Source: JBFLVQ01 sp040758525
GTDB lineage: Bacteria > Acidobacteriota > Blastocatellia > Chloracidobacteriales > JADJPF01
Direction of reading: 5' to 3'
Assembly: GCA_040758525.1 (NCBI GenBank)
Contig: JBFLVQ010000071.1
Span: 1 to 23,153 of the forward strand
Length of the DNA: 23,153 bases
Shown here one piece after another: positions 14,974 through 22,183 of the stretch. Under the pieces are notes generated by a model. That model made no database searches and had not been told where the DNA came from. It saw nothing but the letters and a program-made list of their open reading frames with translations. The first letter of the stretch is position 1, and each line of letters begins with the position of its first letter. The position numbers were made by a program, and so were the translations under genes.

Positions 14974-16365
14974 TCACTTGCCAGTGAATATCATTGTCTG
15001 AGAACCTACATCAATCGCGAGTTGTTCGGTATCGAGCAACTCTAACACAATCCTATAAGTACTTAAATAGCAGCAAGGGGCGCTATCAAGCACATCGCCA
15101 AAAGTGATACTGGGGAGATGTAGAATTTCCCAGATTGCTTCGGCAAAATGGAGTGTCTCAGGATGTGTCCACTGCAGATTTGAGACCAAGATACGTAATG
15201 CAGTATCAAGATCAGGTAGTCGCTGTTTAATAATCGCCAATTCGTCTTGTAAACGCACCGCCTCCATTAACAAACTAAGCCCCGAGACGGTAATCGGTGT
15301 AGTAGCTGAGAGCAGTTCTGGCATCGCTTCGGGTTGGAAACTGAAGCTACCTTCAAGCGGTTGCTGAAAGAGCTGATAGAAGGCCTCTTCGCCGCTACGT
15401 TTACCCATCTGTACAAAACGCACTTCGCCTGACTCAAGATAGAGATTAGCAAGCGGTTTAGCACCAATTGTCGTAGTAATAAGTGCCGAGCGCACAATAC
15501 TAAAGCCAGCAGAATAGATACTAAGCAGTCCTGTCTCATGCAGACCGATAAGCGTCTGGATAATTGTGCCAAGATCGAAGTAACGTAGATTTCCCTGTAG
15601 CTGTTTGAGAAAGCGTGGGTAGAAAGTGCGATAGCCACGGTTAAGATAACGACACACAATAGTGGAGAAGTGCAAGGCAAACTCACCATTGGTGCGGATT
15701 AGCTCACGGAATTCATCAGCAGTGAGGACAAACATTTCTGCCGCTTCTGGCACACGCGCTTCTGATTGGTGCTTCTCACCTACCAATACTAATGTCTCAC
15801 CAATACATTCGCCACTCCCCAAATAGCTGGTCACACCTACTGTGCCACGTTCATCTTTAACACTCCATAGCTCTACCATACCGCTATAGACAATGTATAG
15901 AGCATTACATAGATCACCCATACGGAAAAGATAGCTACCAGCAGGATAACTCCAGATATTTCCCCTATTGAAGATCTCCTCAATTATCTGATCAGGAAGC
16001 CCAACAAAGATACGTGCAGCACGTAAAAACTCGGTCTGATCTTGAGGTGAAAGGAGGAAGTTGACACGTATTGAGATACCACCTAGTCCAAAAGTGATCT
16101 GATCACCATCCTTAAGCACATAACGGCGTACCTGATCATTATTCACATAGCTGCCATTACTGCTGCCTAAGTCATAAAGTATTAGCTCATCTCCTTCACG
16201 CTTGATCTCGGCGTGCATACGCGAGGCAAAGCGATGTTTGGCATCATGCTCATCACGTAGAATGATATCTGCTGTAAGTGAGCGTCCAATCCTGATTACT
16301 GGTAAGGCGAACTCTTCGACGCATCCAGCCATACTGCCATTTAAATACGAGATCGTGACCTTCAT
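14974..16365 (-). CDS. FHA - cyclic-nucleotide-binding-like - DUF4388 regulatory protein
   Basis: A 463-residue three-module signalling protein without a membrane segment. Residues 1-105 are an FHA domain with the phosphothreonine-binding pattern IGRS (26-29), SRMH (48-51) and GSSNG (67-71). Residues about 115-240 are a cNMP-binding beta-roll (YPAGSYLFRMGD, then GECIGETLVLVGE). The phosphate-binding cassette lacks the Arg that normally precedes its Ala-Val end (QSEARV), so cAMP/cGMP binding is doubtful. Residues about 255-350 are a DUF4388/PATAN-type domain (LQGNLRYFDLGTIIQTL ... ESGEVRFVQMG), followed by a helical tail of unknown role. DUF4388 proteins are common in Acidobacteria, Myxococcota and relatives, often tied to two-component or motility regulation. 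The start has GAGAGG upstream. It could read phosphorylation reversed by the nearby PP2C. Confidence 0.85.
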   Translation of the reverse strand: MKVTISYLNGSMAGCVEEFALPVIRIGRSLTADIILRDEHDAKHRFASRMHAEIKREGDELILYDLGSSNGSYVNNDQVRRYVLKDGDQITFGLGGISIRVNFLLSPQDQTEFLRAARIFVGLPDQIIEEIFNRGNIWSYPAGSYLFRMGDLCNALYIVYSGMVELWSVKDERGTVGVTSYLGSGECIGETLVLVGEKHQSEARVPEAAEMFVLTADEFRELIRTNGEFALHFSTIVCRYLNRGYRTFYPRFLKQLQGNLRYFDLGTIIQTLIGLHETGLLSIYSAGFSIVRSALITTTIGAKPLANLYLESGEVRFVQMGKRSGEEAFYQLFQQPLEGSFSFQPEAMPELLSATTPITVSGLSLLMEAVRLQDELAIIKQRLPDLDTALRILVSNLQWTHPETLHFAEAIWEILHLPSITFGDVLDSAPCCYLSTYRIVLELLDTEQLAIDVGSQTMIFTGK

Positions 16366-16450
16366 CTTTGCCTCTCAGGTTTTATTCATTTATTTATTTA
16401 CTTATTCGTTATGTGGCCACAGATCGAGCCTATACAAGGGAACGACTATA

Positions 16451-16479
16451 TGGGCACCAGTTTATCATGAAAGCATAAT
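16451..16479 (+). promoter_or_regulatory. Candidate pip promoter
   Basis: TGGGCA (16451-16456, four of six matches) and CATAAT (16474-16479, five of six) are 17 bases apart. The start would be near 16486, giving a leader of about 130 bases that contains the overlapping inverted repeats at 16506-16542. Confidence 0.4.
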
Positions 16480-16505
16480 CTGTCTTTATTTTTCTTTAAC
16501 GCAAC

Positions 16506-16542
16506 TGCCAACCTAACCCGTCCGCCGGGGTTGGCAGACGGG
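16506..16542 (+). promoter_or_regulatory. Overlapping, mutually exclusive hairpins in the pip leader
   Basis: Stem A pairs TGCCAACC (16506-16513) with GGTTGGCA (16529-16536), perfect over 8 bp. Stem B pairs CCCGTCCGCC (16517-16526) with GGCAGACGGG (16533-16542), 10 bp with one mismatch-type pair and a loop of six. A and B share 16533-16536 and cannot both form. The patch is GC-rich in an AT-rich gap. No U-run follows, so it is not an ordinary terminator. Confidence 0.5.
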
Positions 16543-16613
16543 CACGGTCAATTTGTGCTAAAACCTTTTCGCACGTTAGATCAGTGCCTCAAAACCAGAC
16601 CGAGGTGAAAACT

Positions 16614-17564
16614 ATGCGAACATTATTTGATCCCATTGAACCCTACGATGAAGGTATGCTCACTGTATCATCGGTGCATAAGCTCTATTACGAACAGTGT
16701 GGTAATCCCAATGGTAAACCGATTGTTTTCCTACATGGTGGACCAGGGGGAGGCTGTGAACCATTGCATCGCCGTTTCTATGATCCCAATCATTACCGCA
16801 TTATTATCTTCGATCAGCGCGGCTCCGGACGCAGTGTACCGCATGCATTCCTAGAAGAGAATACCACCTGGCATCTAGTGGCAGATATTGAACGACTACG
16901 TGAACATCTAAAGATCGACCACTGGATAGTATTTGGTGGTTCTTGGGGCAGCACACTTAGTCTCGCTTATGCAGAAACACATCCTGAACGTACACAGGCG
17001 CTGGTATTGCGGGGAATCTTTCTTGGCCGTCGCGAGGAGGTCCATTGGTTCTATCAGGAGGGCGCTCATAATATCTTTCCAGATGTTTGGGAGGAGTATG
17101 TCAACCAGATTCCTGTAGCAGAGCGTGGTGATATGATGACAGCCTACTATAAGCGTCTTACCAGTGAAGACGAGTCCGTACGACTAGCAGCAGCACGGGC
17201 TTGGAGCGTTTGGGAAGGCAGCACATCAAAGTTGATTCCTTCACAGAGTCTTATAGATAGTCTTGCCGAACCCCACAAGGCATTATCCTTAGCCCGTATC
17301 GAATGCCACTACTTTATGAATAATTGTTTTTTTACTAGTGACAATCAGCTCATTGAGAACATAGGTCGTATACGTAAGATCCCTGGTGTGATTGTGCAGG
17401 GGCGCTATGATGTGGTCTGTCCTGCTGTCAGTGCTTGGAATCTGCATAGAGCCTGGCCAGAGGCCAAGCTTGAGCTTATTCCTGATGCTGGTCACTCTGT
17501 TACTGAAGAAGGCATCATAGATGCGCTGGTGCGAGCCACCGATGATTTCAAACAATTATCGTAA
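16614..17564 (+). CDS. pip: Proline iminopeptidase (alpha/beta hydrolase, S33)
   Basis: A 316-residue cytoplasmic aminopeptidase that removes N-terminal proline from peptides. The start is ATG 16614, with GAGGTG six bases upstream and the family-typical beginning MRTLFDPIEPYDEG; an in-frame ATG at 16584 adds ten residues without a good site. The oxyanion region HGGPGGG is at 41-47. The nucleophile is Ser110 in GGSWGS, and Asp266 (GRYDVVCP) and His294 (AGHSVTE) complete the triad. The cap segment WEG (200-202) and the short insert around GRREEVHWFYQEG match bacterial Pip. It stands alone on the plus strand between minus-strand signalling genes and is followed by a bidirectional terminator. Confidence 0.93.
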   Translation: MRTLFDPIEPYDEGMLTVSSVHKLYYEQCGNPNGKPIVFLHGGPGGGCEPLHRRFYDPNHYRIIIFDQRGSGRSVPHAFLEENTTWHLVADIERLREHLKIDHWIVFGGSWGSTLSLAYAETHPERTQALVLRGIFLGRREEVHWFYQEGAHNIFPDVWEEYVNQIPVAERGDMMTAYYKRLTSEDESVRLAAARAWSVWEGSTSKLIPSQSLIDSLAEPHKALSLARIECHYFMNNCFFTSDNQLIENIGRIRKIPGVIVQGRYDVVCPAVSAWNLHRAWPEAKLELIPDAGHSVTEEGIIDALVRATDDFKQLS

Positions 17565-17605
17565 AAGACCGGCAAATCAGCACAAGCGAGAGGAGAGACG
17601 CTCTG

Positions 17606-17650
17606 CTAGAGAGAGTATAGCTCCAAGAAGATTATCAGTACTCTCTCTGG
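17606..17650. terminator. Bidirectional hairpin terminator (pip / response regulator)
   Basis: CTAGAGAGAGTA (17606-17617) pairs with TACTCTCTCTGG (17639-17650), eleven of twelve positions plus one wobble, around a 21-base loop. On the plus strand TAAAAATCTC follows; on the minus strand no U-run is seen. It lies between convergent genes ending at 17564 and 17682. Confidence 0.6.
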
Positions 17651-17681
17651 TAAAAATCTCTAAAATGTTGTTTAGTGAAAT

Positions 17682-18056
17682 CTAATTGCCTATGCGATCC
17701 TGGACCTTGCGCAGTAGTTCTTTTACCTGAAATGGCTTGGAGATACAATCCTCTGGTTGGACATCGAATTCGTCTGAGCTAAGCACTTCATCAACAACAT
17801 GAGAAGCAGAACAGATAATGATAGGGATTTTGCTTACCGGCTCTGAGTAGGAACGTAATAAGAGCATCAAGCGGGGACCACTAATAACTGGCATCATTAC
17901 ATCAAGAATAATAAGATCAGGCGGAGATTTTTTCACTTCGCTAACGGCTTTAAGACCGTCCTCGGCAGTAATAACATCATAACCAGAATCGGTCAGAATG
18001 TCCTGGAGCAGGTCTCGGATATCTTCCTCATCATCTACAACGAGGATCCTCTTCAT
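17682..18056 (-). CDS. Single-domain response regulator (CheY-like receiver)
   Basis: A 124-residue receiver domain with no output domain. The acidic pocket is D8-D9 (VVDDEED), the phospho-acceptor is D52 (LDVMMP), the switch residue is Ser83 in ICSAS (a serine instead of the common Thr), and the conserved lysine is K107 in SKPF. Such stand-alone receivers act by protein contact, as CheY does at the flagellar motor or Spo0F does in a phosphorelay. The partner kinase is not in the window. Around residues 86-104 the alpha4-beta5 loop is longer than in CheY (VVDEVLSSDEFDVQPEDCI). It is divergent from the GAF-like gene at 18523; the shared control region is full of TTGAC boxes. A G-rich stretch just before the ATG could serve as ribosome-binding site. 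Confidence 0.9.
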   Translation of the reverse strand: MKRILVVDDEEDIRDLLQDILTDSGYDVITAEDGLKAVSEVKKSPPDLIILDVMMPVISGPRLMLLLRSYSEPVSKIPIIICSASHVVDEVLSSDEFDVQPEDCISKPFQVKELLRKVQDRIGN

Positions 18057-18177
18057 CTAGTCCATCCCCCCGCTTAGGTCCGAGATTTATAGATAAGTTT
18101 TGCCCACTGAACCCAGCTTCTTTAGGAATGTGGAGCCGACAGTGGCTATCACTGACAGTCTCTACAAATGCCAGCAT

Positions 18178-18208
18178 ATCATACTATAAACCTCGTTTAT
18201 CGTGTCAA
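18178..18208 (-). promoter_or_regulatory. Receiver-gene promoter
   Basis: On the minus strand TTGACA (18203-18208) is followed either by TAGTAT after 16 bases (18181-18186) or by TATGAT after 19 (18178-18183). Transcription would start near 18171 and give a leader of about 115 bases. Confidence 0.5.
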
Positions 18209-18262
18209 TGAAAAATCCACTAAGGGTGTCAAGTTGACGTGAAATACAACCAAACTGAAACG

Positions 18263-18291
18263 TTGACAACTGATGTGTGGTTTTAGATAAT
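18263..18291 (+). promoter_or_regulatory. Strong distal promoter of the GAF-like gene
   Basis: A perfect TTGACA (18263-18268) and GATAAT (18286-18291) are 17 bases apart, the best hexamer pair in this gap. The start near 18298 would leave an untranslated leader of about 225 bases before the GTG at 18523. Confidence 0.6.
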
Positions 18292-18467
18292 GGGTTTTGA
18301 CGATTATTGATAAGAAATTCAGCACGCTACGGGCCGCTAGCTGCAAAACGCCAAATTTAGGTCGCTAATTGGATTGCAGGCCAACCGCGGAATAGTCGTC
18401 GTAATAAGCGGTGCCGGATGCGCAGCCAAACATCTGCTGGCTGACCATTGGTTTTGCTGCTGTCGGT

Positions 18468-18473
18468 TATAAT
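18468..18473 (+). promoter_or_regulatory. Possible proximal -10 box of the GAF-like gene
   Basis: A perfect TATAAT lies 49 bases before the GTG start. No -35 hexamer at 16-18 bases fits; TGACCA lies 20 bases upstream. If used, it would need an activator or an alternative sigma contact. Confidence 0.35.
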
Positions 18474-18522
18474 AGTCTTTGATCAGAAACGTGCCACCCC
18501 TATTGCCTGGGAGGGAATACTT

Positions 18523-20169
18523 GTGTCAATAAGTGAATTTGAGAGCAGGTTACAGGAACAGATAAAAAGCCTTGTCGCTGCTCACCTGAGCAACTTTGAG
18601 CATGAGATCGGCAGTCTACAACAAGCTGTCGAGCAGACCGTGAAGAACAGCTTTACACGCGCTTTGGAGACCGCTACACAAGGTCTTAGTGGTCTAGCCC
18701 AAGATAATGGTATCAGTGCTTTAGTAAATGAATTATCGGGCGCTTTCGAAGCTCAAGTAGCTGCCGCCGCTGCTGCACAGGCAAAAAGCAGTACTAACTT
18801 GTCGATGCTCAAAGTCTCTATCAATGAGATACAGACTCATAAGACTCAGGCTGATGTCCTCTCTGCCCTTGTTAGTCAAGCCTCCAGTTTCTCCCCACGG
18901 GTAGCACTCTTTATTGTAAAAAGCGGCAATGCTGTAGGCTGGATGGCACGTGGTTTTGAAAATGATCAAGGCAATGAAGCGATCCGTGGTCTAGCAATAT
19001 CTTTGCAATCTGACACAATTTTACGCACAGTGTTAAGCAAACAGGTCCCCTTTGCTGGCGAGCCACAAGCGCAACCTGAAAACAGTCTTCTCTTTGATCG
19101 TTTTGGTAGCGGCACCCCAGCGCGTATTGCTGGCATTCCACTACTAGTGCGAGGCAAAGCTGCTGCTGTGCTCTATGCTGATTCAGGAAGCTTGTTAGGT
19201 GAATCGATCAATTTGGAAGCTTTGGAAATACTCGTCAATATCGCAGGCATAACCATTGAGCTGATCTCTATTAGGCCGCGCACTAATGATATACGGGAAG
19301 GTGTGCAAGCGGCGGCACAAACGGTAGAATCTATTGCCAAAACTGCTGCACCGCTACCTACACCAACACCCATATCAACTCCCGTACCGGCACCTGTTCC
19401 CGCACCCATACCCGCGCCAATACCTACTCCAATACCTGCGCCTATGCCGCGTACGCTATCAACTGAACCTACCCCTGTCTCTGTTATACCAGCAGCAGTA
19501 TCACCATCTGCTCCGCCTGCTCCCAAACCAGAAACGCCCATTGCTCCAGTGGCCCGGCCAGCCCCGGCTAAACCCGTATCTGAACCATTGCCCGCCGCTG
19601 TTGAATCAGTTCCTGTAACGGCCTCCTATCCAAATCTGATTACTGCTGATGCACGCGCTGGTATGGCGGCGCCTCCGCCTCCACCGCCACCAGCAATAAC
19701 AGATACTAATCCGAGTCCAATCAGTTTCAAAGTAGAGGCCGTTAACACAGAGCCGACACCTGCGCCACAAGACTTTTTTGTTACAACCAACCCTCCGCCC
19801 GCAGTGTCATTCTCTGATACAGGCAAAACGCCTGCGCCGCCAACCTGGCAGATGCCTGTTGATACACCTTCGCTAAATGAGGAGGAGAAGAAACTGCATA
19901 ATGATGCGCGCCGGTTTGCGCGTCTACTGGTTTCCGAGATCAAACTCTACAATGAACAGAAGGTTATTGATGGGCGCAAGAACCACGATCTTTACGACCG
20001 GCTCAAGGAGGATATTGATCGCTCACGCCAAATGTATGATAAACGCGTTAGCGCACTAGTAGCAGCAAAATTCGACTATTTCTATGACGAATTGGTCAAC
20101 ACACTGGCTGAAGGTGATGCTGTAAAGCTAGGCCGAGATTGTCCTGGCCCCTCTGTACAAGTCTCCTAA
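18523..20169 (+). CDS. GAF-like sensor protein with Pro-rich linker and conserved C-terminal helical block
   Basis: The start is GTG 18523 (548 aa), with GGGAGGGA at good spacing; the ATG at 18448 lies upstream of this strong site and, in one model, inside the promoter. Residues 1-95 are helical and Gln/Glu-rich, probably coiled coil. Residues about 112-250 read like a GAF domain (VALFIVKSGNAVGWMARGF ... IAGIPLLVRGKAAAVLYAD ... LEILVNIAGITIELI). Residues about 276-445 are a Pro/Ala/Thr-rich linker with P-x-P repeats and a polyproline run near 385. Residues about 448-540 form a charged helical block (RRFARLLVSEIKLYNEQKV, then LYDRLKEDIDRSRQMYDKRV) that I associate with acidobacterial GAF-like proteins of unknown role. 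No signal peptide, membrane helix or catalytic output is visible. The ligand is unknown. The gene is divergent from the receiver gene. Confidence 0.75.
   Translation: MSISEFESRLQEQIKSLVAAHLSNFEHEIGSLQQAVEQTVKNSFTRALETATQGLSGLAQDNGISALVNELSGAFEAQVAAAAAAQAKSSTNLSMLKVSINEIQTHKTQADVLSALVSQASSFSPRVALFIVKSGNAVGWMARGFENDQGNEAIRGLAISLQSDTILRTVLSKQVPFAGEPQAQPENSLLFDRFGSGTPARIAGIPLLVRGKAAAVLYADSGSLLGESINLEALEILVNIAGITIELISIRPRTNDIREGVQAAAQTVESIAKTAAPLPTPTPISTPVPAPVPAPIPAPIPTPIPAPMPRTLSTEPTPVSVIPAAVSPSAPPAPKPETPIAPVARPAPAKPVSEPLPAAVESVPVTASYPNLITADARAGMAAPPPPPPPAITDTNPSPISFKVEAVNTEPTPAPQDFFVTTNPPPAVSFSDTGKTPAPPTWQMPVDTPSLNEEEKKLHNDARRFARLLVSEIKLYNEQKVIDGRKNHDLYDRLKEDIDRSRQMYDKRVSALVAAKFDYFYDELVNTLAEGDAVKLGRDCPGPSVQVS
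19351..19449 (+). repeat. Degenerate repeat coding for P-x-P units
   Basis: About 33 codons of tandem CCN-containing units encode alternating proline with Ala, Thr, Ile or Val (PAPIPAPIPTPIPAP). The 6/12-base periodicity is clear but the copies are degenerate. Such tracts can expand or contract by slippage, and the encoded linker would be extended and disordered. Confidence 0.6.
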
Positions 20170-20174
20170 TTGTG

Positions 20175-20217
20175 TAGAGCGGATTTGAGAAGCAATTTTT
20201 CTTCTCAATCCGCTCTA
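20175..20217. terminator. Bidirectional hairpin terminator (GAF-like gene / glnS)
   Basis: TAGAGCGGATTTGAGAAG (20175-20192) pairs with CTTCTCAATCCGCTCTA (20201-20217), 17 pairs with one bulged T. The loop CAATTTTT contains a T-run. It lies between convergent genes ending at 20169 and 20237. Confidence 0.75.
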
Positions 20218-20236
20218 TTAACCTTACTTAATGGTA

Positions 20237-21991
20237 TTAACTCTTCTCTCTGCCACTCTGTTTCTTCTCGATCTTGGCCCAACTATCCCGTAATGACACC
20301 GCACGATTAAATACCAATCCGCCATTTAAGGAATCTGGATCAACACAGAAATAGCCCTGACGCTCGAATTGGTAATGCGCACCAGGGGCAGCACCAATAA
20401 GACTAGGCTCAACACGACAGGAGTTTAATACTTCAAGTGATTTTGGATTCAGATATGAACGGTAATCTTCTCCTGCTTCCAATTCGCCTAGATTCGGCGT
20501 AAGGAAAAGATGGTCGTATAGACGTACTTCTGCTGGCTGTGATTGTGCCGCAGAGACCCAATGGATTGTCGCCTTAACCCTACGTGTATCTTGTGACAAG
20601 CCGCTCTTCGTGTCAGGATCATAAGTACAGCGCAGTTCTATAATTTCACCTGTCTGCTCATCCTTTATCACTTCAACACACTTGATTATATAAGCGTAAC
20701 GCAGTCGTACCTCACGGCCTGGTGCAAGGCGATAGTATTTAGCAGGAGGTTGCTCGCGGAAATCATCTTGTTCTATGTAGAGGACACGTGAAAATGGCAC
20801 TTTGCGTGTGCCCATACTCTCATCCTCAGGATTGTTGACAGCATTGAGCTCCTCTACCTGATCTTCTGGATAGTTGGTGATAACTACACGCAAAGGGCGC
20901 AAAACTGCCATTACTCGTTGTGCACGACGGTTGAGATCTTCACGTAGACAGTTCTCCAGCATCACTACTTCAACGATACTGTTGCGCTTGGCCACACCTA
21001 TACGTTCACAGAAACGGCGAACTGCTTCTGGTGTATAGCCGCGCCGCCTTAGTCCTGCAATTGTGGGCATGCGCGGATCATCCCATCCCTTCACATGGCC
21101 TTCCTGAACCAGCTCTAACAGCTTTCGCTTACTCATTACTGTATGAGTAAGGTTAAGACGGGCAAACTCTATCTGTTGAGGATGGCATTTAACTCTTAGC
21201 TCGTCTAAGAACCAATCGTAAAGTGGTCTATGATCTTCAAACTCTAGTGTACAGATCGAATGTGTAATCCCTTCAATGGAGTCTGATAGACCGTGGGTGA
21301 AATCATACATAGGATAGATACACCATTTATCACCAGTACGGTGATGCTCACTGCGGCGTATACGATAAATAGTAGGATCACGCATGTTTAGATTGGCAGA
21401 AGCCATGTCGATCTTGGCACGTAGCACATGAGCACCATCCGGAAACTCTCCTTTGCGCATACGTTCAAAAAGCTCTAGGTTCTCCTCAACAGAACGGTCA
21501 CGGTAGGGGCTGTTCTTGCCTGGTTCGGTTAATGTACCACGATACTGACGAATCTCATCTGCGCTTAAGCTACATACATAGGCTTTGCCCTCTTTAATCA
21601 ACTGCACAGCATATTCGTATAGCTGCTCAAAATAGTCAGAGGCGAAAAATAGTTTATCGCCCCAATCAAAGCCTAACCAGTGTACGTCTTCTTTGATCGA
21701 CTCAACGTACTCAACATCCTCTTTAAGCGGATTGGTATCATCAAAGCGCAAATGGCAGACACCATTAAATTCATTGGCAATACCAAAATTGAGGCAGATC
21801 GACTTGGCATGCCCAATATGTAAATGGCCATTTGGCTCCGGCGGGAAGCGTGTCACTACACGACCACCGTTCTTGTTCTCATTTATATCATTAGTGACGA
21901 TCTCGCGTATGAAATCGAGTGCGGCATTCTCTTCCGTTGTATCTATTGCCGCATTGCTCAGTTCGTCTTTCTCAGTTGTCCCGTCAGTCAT
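20237..21991 (-). CDS. glnS: Glutaminyl-tRNA synthetase
   Basis: A 584-residue class I synthetase that charges tRNA-Gln. The first signature PEPNGHLHIGHAKSI puts HIGH at 58-61 and has the GlnRS/non-discriminating form FPPEPNG. The KMSKS loop appears as VMSKRKL near 282-288. The acceptor-binding region is followed by the C-terminal anticodon-binding beta barrels (EVRLRYAYIIKC ... HWVSAAQSQPAEVRLYD), which are GlnRS-type and not the helical GluRS type. Length is close to E. coli GlnS (554) plus an extra 30 acidic residues at the N-terminus. GGAG lies eight bases before the ATG. Its presence means this organism charges Gln directly, at least in part, instead of relying only on GatCAB. Confidence 0.95.
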   Translation of the reverse strand: MTDGTTEKDELSNAAIDTTEENAALDFIREIVTNDINENKNGGRVVTRFPPEPNGHLHIGHAKSICLNFGIANEFNGVCHLRFDDTNPLKEDVEYVESIKEDVHWLGFDWGDKLFFASDYFEQLYEYAVQLIKEGKAYVCSLSADEIRQYRGTLTEPGKNSPYRDRSVEENLELFERMRKGEFPDGAHVLRAKIDMASANLNMRDPTIYRIRRSEHHRTGDKWCIYPMYDFTHGLSDSIEGITHSICTLEFEDHRPLYDWFLDELRVKCHPQQIEFARLNLTHTVMSKRKLLELVQEGHVKGWDDPRMPTIAGLRRRGYTPEAVRRFCERIGVAKRNSIVEVVMLENCLREDLNRRAQRVMAVLRPLRVVITNYPEDQVEELNAVNNPEDESMGTRKVPFSRVLYIEQDDFREQPPAKYYRLAPGREVRLRYAYIIKCVEVIKDEQTGEIIELRCTYDPDTKSGLSQDTRRVKATIHWVSAAQSQPAEVRLYDHLFLTPNLGELEAGEDYRSYLNPKSLEVLNSCRVEPSLIGAAPGAHYQFERQGYFCVDPDSLNGGLVFNRAVSLRDSWAKIEKKQSGREKS

Positions 21992-22045
21992 GGCGTTTTC
22001 TCCAAAAATTTTCAGCAGGCATTAATTTGTACTATAAGAAGAGTA

Positions 22046-22075
22046 AGTATGCTGCGATAGATACAGATAAATCAA
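22046..22075 (-). promoter_or_regulatory. glnS promoter
   Basis: On the minus strand TTGATT (22070-22075) and CATACT (22046-22051) are 18 bases apart, with the start near 22039, about 48 bases before the glnS ATG. Confidence 0.55.
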
Positions 22076-22103
22076 GCGTTGTTGGGATAGCGTGAAACCG
22101 TGG

Positions 22104-22141
22104 TAGCTAGCAATAAAAATATCAGCACTATTGCTATGCTA
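22104..22141. repeat. Inverted repeat between the glnS and lexA promoters
   Basis: TAGCTAGCAATA (22104-22115) pairs with TATTGCTATGCTA (22129-22141), 12 pairs with one bulge. It lies between the divergent -35 boxes and ends 12 bases before that of lexA. It could be an operator or an insulating hairpin; no U-run follows. Confidence 0.5.
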
Positions 22142-22153
22142 AGGAAAAAAAAC

Positions 22154-22183
22154 TTGACATAAGCATATCTTTTCGCCTATCTT
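22154..22183 (+). promoter_or_regulatory. lexA promoter with A-tract and tandem repeats
   Basis: A perfect TTGACA (22154-22159) and TATCTT (22178-22183) are 18 bases apart. A run of eight A residues just upstream could act as an UP element. Two near-identical 12-base units, TATCTTTTCGCC (22166-22177) and TATCTTTCGCTA (22178-22189), cover the spacer and -10 box, where a repressor would bind. Neither the CTG-N10-CAG nor the CGAAC-N4-GTTCG type of SOS box is seen here. Confidence 0.6.

Larger units (their letters stand above)
18057..18522. other. Divergent control region between the receiver and GAF-like genes
   Basis: This 466-base gap has no gene that I can support. It holds the receiver promoter (18178-18208), a plus-strand promoter (18263-18291), a second plus-strand -10 box (18468-18473) and a cluster of five TTGAC/GTCAA pentamers. 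After the 18263-18291 promoter comes a leader of about 225 bases with several GC-rich patches (for example 18330-18345 and 18410-18440). It may be structured, but it matches no RNA family I recognise. Confidence 0.5.

Noticed and set aside
16377..16405. TTAT-type tandem tetranucleotides upstream of the FHA gene
   Set aside because: Short and degenerate; it looks like simple AT-rich sequence, not a functional repeat, though slippage is possible.
19173..19541. 122-codon Gly-rich open frame on the minus strand
   Set aside because: Antisense shadow of the P-x-P linker of the GAF-like protein.
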